A stretch of 64,000 nucleotides of DNA from Paramecium sonneborni (lineage: Eukaryota; Ciliophora; Oligohymenophorea; Peniculida; Parameciidae): NCBI GenBank assembly GCA_905182985.1, contig CAJJDN010000130.1, forward strand, positions 124,897 to 188,896, read 5' to 3'. A program made the position numbers and the translations under genes. The notes under the pieces were generated by a model. That model made no database searches. It saw only the letters and a program-made list of their open reading frames with translations, and was not told the DNA's origin. Numbering within the stretch: the stretch's first letter is position 1; every line of letters begins with the position of its first letter. This document shows, piece by piece, positions 39,272-50,682 of the stretch.

Positions 39272-39841
39272 TCAACTTTGTTGGTATAACAATAGCACCG
39301 CCATCAGTGAGGAAACCTGATAGATGATATGGAGACTGATACTTGAAGTATTTTATTAAGTATGTGATTTGTTTAGTTTGTTTTTAGATTACAATTCTTT
39401 TTCATGTTTTTTAATCAAATTTCTTGTACTCACAATTCTTAACAATTCTTTATACTTTTCACTAAGGTAGTTCATATAATTTATTAAATTTTGAATAGGA
39501 TGAAGTTCTGGCATTTGAAATTGCTAAAAAGTAAATATATGACATGCATTCTCACCTAATTCTAATTAATTTAAAGCTTCTTTTGTACGAGGAGATTGTG
39601 GATCAAGTTTTAAAAAGAAAATTGAAAGTTTATTTGGATCTCTTAAAATTTTATCTTTATCATCAAATGGCATAAAATCTTAACTTATAGCTTCATCAAT
39701 TATTCCATTAGAGAGTGTTGGAAATTTTAGTCTTTTAACAAAAAATTAGTTAATGAGATGAAATTTCTAATCATCAGTTAGTTTAGGTTTGATTCTAGGT
39801 GATTATACTTCACTATTATGACTATTATGAAAACTTGACAT
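39272..39841 (-). CDS. 189-aa protein, possibly the N-terminus of the next gene
   Basis: 190 codons without intron. The first 160 residues look conserved (QKFHLINQFFVKRLKFPTL, IFFLKLDPQSPRTKEALNQL). The last 25 do not (HIIYQVSSLMAVLLLY). In another frame the same DNA reads SPYHLSGFLTDGGAIVIPTK and runs straight into the ATG of the coiled-coil gene 8 nt downstream. One missed intron or one-base error near 39340 would fuse the two into a protein of about 560 residues. No family recognised. Confidence 0.6.
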
Positions 39842-39908
39842 TAAAAAATAAAAAATTAAATAAAATGCTCTTAGATAATGTACTGTTGAATATGTAATAA
39901 ATCAGCGT

Positions 39909-40247
39909 TCATTTCTTTTACTTCTTTTTGGTTTATTGTTTCTTTCCACCTGCACCAATAACAATTTTATTGACATCTAAGTAATTGTGAATTAGGTTAA
40001 ATACTTTATGGAAGTGTTTATTAAATTTTTTAGGCCTTATTCTTATCAGCTGTTTTGAAGGTAAAAAGATATTTCTTTCCTCTCAATTTGAATTTGGTAA
40101 TCTTCTTGGACTCTTTAATATAGAGATCTATATAAAATGATATTAAAATATACTCTTTTTTGGTTCTTTACTAGCATCTTTGCCTTATGCTTCATTACCC
40201 TTCATAAGTGAAAGGAAAACTTTAACATCCTGAACTTCCTTAGGCAT
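39909..40247 (-). CDS. ribosomal protein eL38-like, frame break
   Basis: Starts [16 protein letters not shown], has a 26-nt intron (40128-40153), then [20 protein letters not shown] with NKA, which follows the eL38 pattern KFK-x-R-x-x-x-YL-x-T-x-x-x-x-DK-x-KA. After NKA the frame must shift by one base (near 40020) to stay coding: [20 protein letters not shown] and a Lys/Gln-rich tail to TGA 39909-39911. With that correction it is 103 residues, longer than the usual 70-80 of eL38. An SRP9/SRP14-like small basic RNA-binding protein is the alternative I considered. Confidence 0.45.
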
Positions 40248-40299
40248 ATTAATTTAAAAAAGATTTAAAAATTTTAATAATAAAAACAAATTACATGAT

Positions 40300-41100
40300 T
40301 CACTTTTGAACATAATCCTCTTTGCTTTGTTAATCATTCTTACCTTTCAATTTTTTCAATTATTCTTCAGAATAATGTGTGATTTCAACTGGTTTTTATT
40401 GTATATCTTAATAACGAGATCCTTTTTTCTTATAAACTCTAAATCCAAATATTCTTGGAACATATTATTGATTATTTGGAGTAATCTAAATTTCTTAGAT
40501 AAAGTTCTTATTAAATTAATTCTTTTCATACCATAATGAAAATAGAAGGAAATGAACATCCAAAATATGCTCCATCTACATCTGGACATTTCTTTTTTGG
40601 AATATAAACTTCTTCACATCTTGGACAAAATACTTTTACTCTTGATGTTCTCAATTCTTCACTCATTCCAACAGGTAATACATTTGATCTTTCACATAAA
40701 ACTCTTGGACAAGCACCAAATTTTCCAGCCATAAACTTATCTTTCATTAATGCCAAACCTAATTTTCAATATTTTGATCTATATACCTTTTGCTGTAATT
40801 ATAAATCTAGCATGAATTAATCCATATAAATCTGTAGCTTCTTAATATACTTCCAAAAAACGTTCATCTTCTAAATCTTCATCATCAGGAGTCTCAGAAC
40901 TCAAAATCAAATCCAAAGCTTCACTAATCATTGCTTTTTAAATTTTACTTATAAAAATTGAACTTGCTTTTTAAACCATACAAATTGAAGTTGTCTCTGA
41001 TAAAATCACTATCAACTTCACATAAAAATTAATGATCCTCCATAGAACAAAACCATTAAATCCAACCTGCACCTTCTGAATATGATGAATCTCCAGACAT
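40300..41100 (-). CDS. CSNK2B: casein kinase 2 regulatory subunit beta
   Basis: Introns 40924-40948 (25 nt), 40759-40786 (28 nt) and 40507-40531 (25 nt, AAG acceptor) give 241 codons. All hallmarks of CK2 beta are present: WIQWFCSMEDHQFLCEVD at the N-terminus, DLYGLIHARFIITAKG, the four-cysteine zinc site (GACPRVLCERSNVLPVG ... FCPRCEEVY), DGAYFGCSFPSIF, and QQYVPRIFGFRVYKKKG near the end. The protein dimerises through the zinc site and recruits two CK2 alpha subunits. The C-terminal tail beyond the core is Lys/Gln-rich. Confidence 0.95.
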
Positions 41101-41136
41101 ATTTATTTTTATTAAATTATTTATTTATTTTATTAA

Positions 41137-42665
41137 TCATTATAAAATCAATATGATCAAAATAGATATGCAAATTCCAATCATATAAAGAATTTAGAAT
41201 TATTTCATGACTTATTTCCTTTTCTTATTCTATTATTCATCTCTCATCTAACATTTATCTATTTATGATATTCTTGGAGTTTCCTATAAAACTTACTTTT
41301 TCTATTCTTTATTACAATAAGATTTCACAGCATTCTTAATTAAATCATTATTCTTCGTTTTCTATTCAATAATTTTACTTTACTGCTATTACATTTCATC
41401 CTCTTATTTATTTTGTTCTCCTTCTTTTGTAGAATCATCAATATCATTTATATGTTATAAAGAACAAGGCATTTTAAATTCGTTATTACCTTCACTTATT
41501 TAAATTTCATTTTCATTCTCTTATTCATATTGTTGAGATTATGAAGGCAATATTCTTTATGTATAAAGATCTTAATATTAATCACTATCAGATAATTCTG
41601 AACTCTTCTTAGAAATTAATGTATTAACAGTATCTACATTTTAAAATTCATTTTTCGATCTATATGTCTTTATTTCTATAAAATAATCTTTTAATCTAGC
41701 ATTCAATATTAGACATATACGCTAAGTGCCATTATTAATTCGATTAGGATTTTGATCTATAAATGACTATTCATAAATCTAAGTAATTTCATTCGTTTAG
41801 GAAAAACTTAACTATTTATTTAATAATTGCCCCCTTACAATATTAAAAAACAAAGAAAATTAATGTTTTTTTATTTTTTCATTTAATATTGAACTTAAAA
41901 TTGTAGTACTTGCAAATTTAATCGCCAATTATTCTTTTATTGACATTTCAACTTCCTATTAAATAGTTGACTATTCCTCTTCTGGTTAAATCATATGATT
42001 TTAATCAAGAACACTAGTCTTTAATATCTTTCTGTTTTGATTGCATCTCATTATATTTATAATACTTAGATATTAAGACCTCTTATGACATTATTTGATA
42101 AAATTAGTGATTTGTAAAATTGCTCTACAATAGTTTGATTGAGACTTAATCCTTTTAAATGATTACTTTTACTGTTAGCTTAAAAGTTTATTCAAAATAT
42201 GATAAAGTACAATTACCTTAGCAGTTGGAATTTCCTATTATTGTTCTTGAGATATTTATTATCTAATTTAATTGTTAGATAAATCCTCTATAACAGGTGG
42301 AAGATATTTAATTTCATTTAAATCTACGAAACCATTAGTATATAATGTTTTTCTTTCTTATTTTAAAATCCAAAAGTATGTTTATAGTTTAGCAGATTTA
42401 TACTTTTATAATTTATGAAGTAGAGATTAAGTTGCTAATACAATTCTAAGTTAGGTAAATTTCAAAGCTAATTTGCTTGATTCATCTTCTCTCATTTCAC
42501 ATAATACTTTACAAGCTACTTTTACTTGAGTCTTCAGTTCCTATTTATTAATAATAAATTTACACTTGAGACACAACTCTTATTTGTAGAATAGCTAATT
42601 AACGAACTTTGATCTGGATTTGTTTTTGTTCTACGACAATTCTCTGTTACTATTGGGGATTTCAT
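41137..42665 (-). CDS. 501-aa protein with C-terminal membrane anchor
   Basis: One 23-nt intron (42541-42563) gives 502 codons. The N-terminal half is helical (KVACKVLCEMREDESSKL, LYHILNKLLSQQ). The second half is acidic and Gln/Glu-rich. The protein ends directly after a hydrophobic helix (ILYMIGICISILIILILQ), the layout of a tail-anchored membrane protein, here without a lumenal tail. No domain recognised. It lies 36 nt upstream of the CK2 beta start on the same strand. Confidence 0.7.
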
Positions 42666-43541
42666 AATTATAAAATTATGTTATTAAAAAAACTCTTTTT
42701 ATTTAGTTTTGTAAAATTAATGGAAAAGTTTTAGGATAAAATCATTTACTTAAAAGCTTTGATTCAGATAAATTCTTTTGGTTTCTATTTTTATTTCATT
42801 CATCAATTATTATTTGCTATAATAAAAAATTAATCGAAAATTTCATATAATTCAATTTCATTTTCTTTTTAAAAATTAATCATTTATAAATTTAAGACTA
42901 TCAATTAAAATGAATTGAAATTGATGAATTTATTGTGAAGTCAGGATGCTAAGATAAAAAATTAATAATGATTTCTATAAATATTAAGAAATTATTTTTA
43001 ATAAAAATTAGAAAATTAAATAATTTTTATAGTTCAATATTGTCATATAATACTTTAAACAATTTTTCTTCTAAAAATATTATCTATTTTATGTATATTA
43101 TATTAAAATGTAAAGAGTCTTTGAAAATTAAAAACTTGGAGCAAGATAAAATATTTTGAAAATTTCCTGAATAACAAAGTGAATTGTATTAAGTTATAAA
43201 AATTAATAATTTGTTTGATCTGAATGTTGATAGGTAGAGAATAAATTAAATAAATCAAAAAAGGTGATTATAAGTTTGTAAATTAAATTATTGGAAAAAG
43301 AGAAAAAAATCATTTTAAAATTCTGTAAAAATTTGTTAGTAATTAGTAATAAATGTGAAATGGTTTGTATTAGGTTTAGTATGAGTTATATAAGTTGAGA
43401 GAGAAATAATAAAAAAAATAAAGTGAAAAAGTATTGTTGTATAGAGTTGGAATGATAGAAAAAAGAATAAACAAAGAAAGCGATGAAGTGTGTATTTAAA
43501 ATGAGAGTAAAATTTAGATTAATGAAATATTATTATTTTTA
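42666..43541. other. intergenic stretch between divergent genes
   Basis: 876 nt holding the promoters of the tail-anchored protein (minus) and the RRM protein (plus). Very AT-rich. Short open frames such as 42968-43159 have no coding character I trust. Confidence 0.45.
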
Positions 43542-45022
43542 ATGAACAAGAATTCACCGTCACCTAGTTCACCAACTCCAGTGATACTGGTGCTTGTCAC
43601 AAATAAATAGGGAAAAGTCTTGGAGCATAGCTAGTTCTTTAGGACATTCTCAGTATTTGGTTAAGTTAAAAAGGTACTAGTTTATTTTGATTTGTTTTTA
43701 GATTCTTATATTTGAAAGAAAAATCATTTGGAAAGTGTTTATTGAGTATGAGAATGCTTAATAAGCTTAATAAGCTTTAGTTTTAGATGGCAGTCTCTTT
43801 GATTACTAACTAAAAATGAGAGTACATCTAAGTTAACGTGATTCTCTAGTGTTTTAGAATAATAACAATTGTGGTGTTGGTATAATTTTGTTATATTACA
43901 ATTAGATTACACTGTTTTGTAATCAAAACAATAGTTTTTCTAACAATTAAAGGAGGATTCAAGTTCTTTAAATCAATAATTATCGTAGAACTTAGACATG
44001 CTTAATTAACTTATAACTTAATTAAGTTAAACGACAGATTTAAAAGAACAAATCTCTCTAATACAATAGATATAAGAGTATCGTAATCAAACTTAGTAAT
44101 TGACTGTTCTATATTAACAGTAATTACGTAATTATGCATCCGTTTTATAAAGAGAGGGAAAGAAATAAAAATAAATTGTATCTAATGTAACAACTCCATC
44201 TCCATCACCTTTTTTACATTCAACTTTGGATTCAATTAGATAATAGATATTAGAAGAGTCTTCAGAAGAAGATAAAGAAGAATTTTCAGATGGAGAAAGT
44301 GTATCATCATAATAATCATCAGAAAAATCTTAGAAATCTACACATTCTGAAGATAATTATAATGAAGTCTTTTGTAATGACTCCACAAATCCTTTTTCTT
44401 GTGGTGCCAGTCCATTTACTCCATATCCATAAACTAAAATAACAAGTCCTTTCATAATGACTCCAACTACTCTCCCAACATATTTAATAGTTTAACATCC
44501 TAATATTAATCTACGTGTAGTGTATAACATTTTTAGTACATTCACAAGAGTAGATGCTATTTATTAAAGTCATTATGGAGCTTATCTTTAAGTTGCTTCT
44601 AAAGAAGAAGCAGTTCGAATTAAAAATCTACTTAGCAAATCATTACTTTTTGGAATGCCAATGAATCTTTTTATTTCAGATCAGCTTTCTCATGATGCCA
44701 ATAAAGTTAATTTGCCTCCTAATGAAAGAAAACCTCTTCTATAATAATAATTATCAAACTCAATCTTGATTACCGGTCTTAATGGAGTTACACTAGAACA
44801 AATCTATCAATATTTTGGATGTATTACTCCAATCCTAAATATGAAGTATCTTATATCATTTATATCTATTAGATTCATTAATCAGAGCTCTTGCAAAATA
44901 CTTTATTCAGATGTAGGATCCAGTCTCAGTGTCTTAGGGTATATCCAAGATGCCAAGATTAATGGAAGGTATTTTTATATATCTATTTTAGATCTGTGTA
45001 ACTTTCATTCACAGCTTTCTGA
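43542..45022 (+). CDS. RRM protein, PTB/hnRNP-L-like
   Basis: Introns 43674-43701, 43880-43905, 44846-44872 and 44969-44991 give exactly 459 codons. RRM 1 covers roughly residues 10-95 (VILVLVTNKQGKV, FFRTFSVFGQVKKILIFERK, WKVFIEYENAQQAQQAL). A coiled-coil/Gln-rich linker and an acidic Ser stretch follow. RRM 2 is around residues 285-360 (YLIVQHPNINLRVVYNIF, GAYLQVASKEEAVRIKNLL). A third, at the C-terminus, ends INGRSVQLSFTAF. The degenerate RNP1 (WKVFIEYEN) is as in PTB and hnRNP L, regulators of splicing and RNA stability. Confidence 0.82.
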
Positions 45023-45949
45023 TTAATGAATTCATTACATATTATAATATTAATTTATCAAGTAATCAATCAATATCATAATATTTTATATAATTCTAAA
45101 TTTTAAAGAATAAAATTTCTTCCTTAAATTATATATTTTATTATTAATTAAAATCATATTTATTTATTTATTTTTTTTAATCTTTTGAATATTTCAATAT
45201 CAATATAATATAATATTATTTTTTCTAAATAAAGAATTATTTTAAATTGTAAAAAAATGAATAAGAAAAATGAAATATCTTCCATTCAAAATTCATAAAA
45301 TATTATATGATATTTTAATTATTAACTAAATATTGATCAATATTTTTAAAGATATCATCCAAAAAATTTATTTAAAATACTATAAACTCATATAATTTTA
45401 TTCTATGAATATTTTAACTTTTTTTTATAAAGTTTTGCTTTTTTATAATACGATTAATTGATAAAGAAGAAGTTTATCTAATTTAATTTAAATAATATTT
45501 AATAATAGGAAATATATAATATTCAAAATCAGAATAGGAATAAGTTTAAATATAAAAAGAAATTTAAAAAATTAAATTAATCTAAAGGCACTTGATAATA
45601 AATTTTCTATCCTCCTTCTATATTAAAGTTATAATTACCTTTTAGTAAGTGAATTCATTAGCCTTAATACCTTAAAAGATCAATGCTTAAATAAACATTT
45701 ATATATAATAATTTTATTTATCATTCAGAAAATTTACATGCAACTACATAAAAAATATAAAGATTATTTTGTTTTCTAAATAAAAGAATGAATTTGAATT
45801 GTGAGAAAATGAATAAGAAAAATGAAATTTAAATAAATTTGGTGTTTGTATTTATAAATTAATTTAAAGAAAAACAAATAGGTATATGGGATAATAAGTT
45901 GTTTTGTATAATAATCAGTATTACATATAATAAGATAAGATATATTTTT
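45023..45949. other. intergenic stretch with a short imperfect direct repeat
   Basis: 927 nt without a supportable gene. It contains one imperfect direct repeat of about 55 nt (45222-45276 and 45773-45828). Confidence 0.45.
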
Positions 45950-46913
45950 ATGGAGGGTCAATTGAATAGATAATTATAATAGTCAAAGATGATATTTTAA
46001 AGAGAGGTGAAATTTCAGGACTAAAATAAAAAACAAGAAAGAATAATTAGATAATGAATAATATCAATTTTTAATTACTTAATAAGGTAGAAAAAATTTT
46101 AAAGTTGAGATTGAAATATAGCTCATTTTGCAAATGAATCAAATAGCTAAAATAAATAAGAAATATAATTATTTCTAATTTAAAATAAAGGATAGATAAT
46201 AAGATTATGGATATAATGAAATAGTGAATTTCAATTAATATTATAATTAGTAATTGAGGATTAAAGAAGAAAATAAAATGACTGGAATAATTATAAAGAA
46301 TCAGAAAAAAGATTCTTATTTAAACTGATTTGAAATTCTAATTGTTAGTAAAGTAAAATAAGAATAAGTTTGGAAATAAATGAATCATTTGAATCACTTA
46401 TTTTAAAGTCCAGTAGATTATGAGAGATATAAGAACTTAAATGAAATTATTATTGAATAAAGAAAGAGAGTATCTCTTGATTAAAAATATCAGAATTGTT
46501 TAGATTTAATATATGAATTGTTTAGCTAGTAAATGGACGAAAAAAGTTTTTTAATGTTAAATTTCATATAATCTAACAAAATTGTTTACAACAAGCATCC
46601 GATTCCTCTTTTTCTTCAATCAGATTATAGTTTTTCCAATTTTCCACAATATGAATATCAAATATTTATTGAGAAGGAAGGATTTCATCTCTAAAACAGA
46701 TGTGAAATTTTAATGATTTATTAATAGGGTTTCCAAATTTGTCAACTCTAACATTTTGATCTATTTCTGGATCTTAATCATCATCAAAGTGAGATCTGCA
46801 AAGCTCCTGAATATTTTGTATTTAATATTTGGGTCCCCTTATCATTTTATTAATTTATTATGACTTTATTAGAACATATTAATTATTAGAATGAATGGCT
46901 AAGGCATGTTTGA
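45950..46913 (+). pseudogene. interrupted ORF, unknown protein
   Basis: From ATG 45950 a short frame (MEGQLNRQLQQSKMIFQREV) must shift by one base near an A6 tract at about 46027 to continue as a coding-like frame (QLDNEQYQFLITQQGRKNF). That frame meets an in-frame TGA at 46326-46328 and then stays open, with strong coding character, to TGA 46911-46913. The part after the TGA could start at ATG 46380 (177 residues: NEIIIEQRKRVSLDQKYQNC, KHPIPLFLQSDYSF, CKAPEYFVFNIWVPLSFY). No intron of normal size removes the TGA. Either a young pseudogene or two sequencing errors. No family recognised. Confidence 0.5.
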
Positions 46914-47200
46914 ATAAAAATAAAAACATAATATTTTTTTACGAAATCTCATAAGTGTATTTGTTGATAACCAAAATATTTATTTAAATAAAAATATTAA
47001 ATGTTACTATCTTATAATGAAATATATTTCTTATTTTCTTTCTAAATGGACAATTAAAAAATTAGTCTTTGATAATAATTTAATTAAGATGTGAATAAGA
47101 AATGAAGTGATACATATATATAAATATAAAGGATTGAAATATAATAATAAATAGAGAAATAAATAATAAATGAAAGTTAATATAATAAAAAAATAAAGGA

Positions 47201-47965
47201 TCATCCATCATTTAAAATTTGAGCGGATTGTTGTAGTAAACCTTATAATGAGAAGGGGGATGTAGCAACATAAGGTGATTGATTAACAATGACTCTATTG
47301 ATTTATTTTTATGGACTTGAATATGATAGTGTAGTTTAAACATCTTTGAGTAGTTATAATTCTTTGGTTTAAGTATTGAGTTAACTTTTGAGTGTTTCAC
47401 ATTATAATCTAAGACATTTTTATTGATCATGTTAATTGTTAGAACCACATATACATTCAGATGTTGGATTACATATAGAAATATGATTGATGAAATCTTT
47501 TTTATATGTCTGTTAACCACATTCTTATTTAGGACATGTTAGAGTATTAAATCCACATTTAGATTCATGAATTCTTAAATCAGGATAACAAAGTTCTTCA
47601 GGACATCCATTAATTCTGTTTTAACAAGAGAATTTAACACTTGTGTATAATTTATGAAACATTTTTGGTAGTTAAGATGTTAGAATAGTCACAAGTTCAC
47701 AATTAGGACAAAAACCTCTATAATTAATATCTTAGAGATATTTAGTATTCTTATTAATTAAGATAGTTTGGATAGTTATTTCTATAGGTTCAGGAATCTA
47801 ATCATCTGAATATGGTATGCATTTAAAACAAAAGTTTTCATGACATTTAAGACATATCAATTATTGTAAAGATAGTGATTTACAACATTGACAAATAAGA
47901 TGTGGTAAGAATGTTGAAACTTTAGCATAATTGGCAATTCTATTTTCAGGCAAAGGGAAATTCAT
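47201..47965 (-). CDS. TRAF-type zinc-finger protein, 254 aa
   Basis: Single exon of 255 codons. Residues 25-55 hold a degenerate RING-like cluster (CQCCKSLSLQQLICLKCHEN then CFKCI). Further C-x2-C and C-x5-C-x11-H-x3-C patterns follow (GFCPNCELV, NGCPEELCYPDLRIHESKC, TCPKQECGQQTYKKDFINHI). The latter two match TRAF-type zinc fingers. A short coiled coil closes the protein. In this class the first module may act as an E3 ubiquitin ligase, but several RING ligands are missing here, so ligase activity is doubtful. Confidence 0.75.
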
Positions 47966-48012
47966 TTTTTATTGTAGTTATAAAAATTAAAATTTTATTA
48001 ACAATAATATTT

Positions 48013-49106
48013 TCAGACTCTTTTTGCTTCATTAAAATTTTTAGCAAATGTTTATGCAATTACTAAAGGGAAAACAAGAGTTGCCTCACAAAATACTTTG
48101 ACATACTCTGCATCAATTCTTAATTTACCCCAAGTTATTCCTTCTGATGGTTTTGCACCTGCATCACTTCCATCATATTAAATTCCTGTATTTATAAATA
48201 CTGCCCAATCTGCACCATTTCTCCAAATATTTGCATTCATTAAATGATGTTTTACTACTCCTCCTCCTAATATTATTAATCCTGACTTTTTTGCATACAT
48301 TGCTTTCTTATTTAACTTAACTACATCTTATAATATATCACATATAAATCCATCATATTTGTAATTAAAATAAAACATCATATCTCCTATAGCACCATCT
48401 GTTAATGCAGGACAATATACTGGAATATCATTCTTAGCACACCAATAATATATTGATCTTTCATCATTTATTCTCTCTCCAAATCTTTTTATCATTTATT
48501 ACGGTGACCATATTCTTCCCTTCTCTTTTTATTCTTAATATACTTAAATCTTTTTTTATTCATTATCTTAACTTTTATTTCATTATAAATCTCCTAAAAT
48601 ATTGGCATTAGCCAATCTTCAAGTTTACCATAATTTGCTGCAGGAACATAAATATTACCTATCCTACAAATTGCTTTTAATCTTATCTCTTTATCATTCG
48701 CTTACCAATCTCCTTTATGAAAAGTTGAGATACATTTCATTAAATCTTCTTCTATTGCTCCTGCTGTAGTCACTATTGCATCAATCATTTTATGTTAAGC
48801 TAAGTATCTGATTAAATCTCTATTGCCAGAAGATACCATATTACTAGTGTAGCCTAAAAAAATGGTACATCTAGTATTTGGATCATCATTATCATCATTT
48901 GGACCTAATCGCCAATGGATCATTTTATTAATTTAATCAATAGCAGTGCTTAATTAAGATGCTTGTAATCCGAAGTTAGCATAAGATTTTAAGAGAGCAT
49001 CAAAATTAACTCCTTGATTAAAATCATAGCCTTATATTTCAGGAGTTGTCACTGTTTCTGGTTACAGTTTATAAAGATTTTAGTATTGTTCTTCTGCTTA
49101 TTTCAT
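48013..49106 (-). CDS. DHPS: deoxyhypusine synthase
   Basis: 357 codons after removing a 23-nt intron (48550-48572, GTT...AAG; an indel in the adjacent A7 tract is the alternative). The protein makes the first step of hypusine formation on eIF5A using spermidine and NAD. Diagnostic segments are present: [54 protein letters not shown], the active-site lysine context [20 protein letters not shown], and [17 protein letters not shown]. Length is normal. It starts 234 nt downstream of the Rab stop on the same strand. Confidence 0.95.
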
Positions 49107-49340
49107 AATTAATAATTAATGGTAAATAATTACAAATATATATTATAATACAATTTATTATCAAACTTTCAGAGTTTGGGATTTGATTGAATAAGACTTA
49201 AACTGTTATTTCTTCAAGTATTTTATAAATATAATATGATTGTGAATAGATATTAGTAAAAAGAAATTAAACAAAATTTTATTGTAGAGATGTAAATTTT
49301 GTCATAAATAAAAATAATTTAAAACTAATACAGATATTAA

Positions 49341-50015
49341 TCAGCAACATCCTCCTTAAGATGATTATTTCTTGGTACTTTATTAAAGATTGCTTCTTTT
49401 ATTTTTTTGTTTAATCACAAACATTAATTCTAAGATTTCATATTTTATTACCATCTGCTAAATAATTGAAAACTTCAGATATTCCTTTTCCAGATTTAGC
49501 TGAAACTTCAAAATGTTTTGCATTATATGTATTACACAATTCATCAATCTCTAATCATATTTTCTAAAATAAATTACATGATTATTCTACATCTTTATGA
49601 ATATGCATATCACATTTATTACCAACAATAACCATCAACATATTATCATTTTCAGCAAATTATTTTAATTCTTAAATCCATTATCTTCCTTTTTATAATG
49701 TTTCTTTAACAGTGGTATCATATACTATTATTGCAGCATCTGAATTTCTATAATAAAGAGGTGCTAAACTATGATATTTCTCTTATCCAGCAGTATCCTA
49801 TTTGTCTATTTATTCACAACTACCCAAATTGCCAAATCTATCGGACCTTTTTTAGTTTGCATAGTTTTCTCTTTACAATATCCATCTGATGTTTCTTAAG
49901 TTTATTCAGAAAAAGAATTATGAAAGAATCTCGTTATTATTGATGTCTTTCCAACTCTTCCTTCTCCTAAAGTCACTACTTTGTATACTCTATCTTCAAA
50001 TTATTGTTTTTTCAT
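49341..50015 (-). CDS. Rab GTPase, Rab5/Rab21-like
   Basis: Introns 49798-49823 (26 nt), 49551-49577 (27 nt) and 49430-49451 (22 nt) give exactly 200 codons. P-loop GEGRVGKTSI, switch II WDTAGQEKYHSLAPLYYRNS, NKCD for NKxD, and EVSAKSGKG are all present. The protein ends GGCC, a dual-cysteine prenylation signal, as in Rab21 and Rab22. The switch region YHSLAPLYYR and the AAIIVYD strand fit the Rab5/21/22 group of endosomal Rabs. The effector region (QETSDGYCKEK) is unusual and lacks the normal PTIG pattern. Confidence 0.9.
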
Positions 50016-50057
50016 TACTTTATTATTTAAAATATAAAATTTGCTTATAAAATATAT

Positions 50058-50682
50058 TCAAAATTCCAAATCTTTTATTTATTCTTTCGTGAATCTAAAT
50101 TTTTATTATGTCTTTTGACAAATAAAATCATATTCAGTAATTTTTTATTACAATTTACATTTTACACATACTATCATATCATCATCATTATACACCAATT
50201 TTTAATTACAAGTATGAATCCAATTGTGATCTTTAAAACAAATAAGACATTTGAATTAAATAGTTTAATGTTATTCTTATTTTCCATATTACTTTTATTA
50301 TTCATTATCTTCCTAAACAGATGCCAACATTTCACTATTCTTATGAGAAGAACGCTTCCTAAATCTTAATTTCATTTACTATTATTTCTTCAACTAATTT
50401 CGATTACTTCAATTATTAAAATTTATCATCAATATTATATGAATTCTTAAAATATGGAGTATTGGGTTGTTCCAAACTATGTTTCATTTGAATCGATTCT
50501 GACATATATTTATTTTATGGAGAATTTTTTTCATAATTCAAATACAATTCTAAAATTTCTTTTATTTCTTCACTTAATTCCTAGTATTCATCTTAATCTA
50601 CTTCTTTTCTCATTGTTGATTATTAGAAAACATAAGAATTTTCAGGATTCTTGTTATTTTTATTGCTACAACAGACACCCAT
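50058..50682 (-). CDS. 199-aa protein with MGVCC N-terminus and Cys/His cluster
   Basis: 200 codons with a probable 25-nt intron (50355-50379). It begins MGVCCSNKN, the pattern for N-myristoylation of Gly2 with palmitoylated cysteines, so membrane attachment is likely. The middle is charged. The C-terminal 70 residues have CLICFKDHNWIHTC and, 16 residues on, CVKCKLQQKI, a possible zinc site of C2HC/C4 type. No family recognised. It is 42 nt upstream of the Rab start and 20 nt downstream of the ubiquitin-like-repeat gene, all on the same strand. Confidence 0.65.

Noticed and set aside
45776..45961. Minus-strand hydrophobic ORF
   Set aside because: It is low-complexity AT-rich sequence, with a composition explained by chance.
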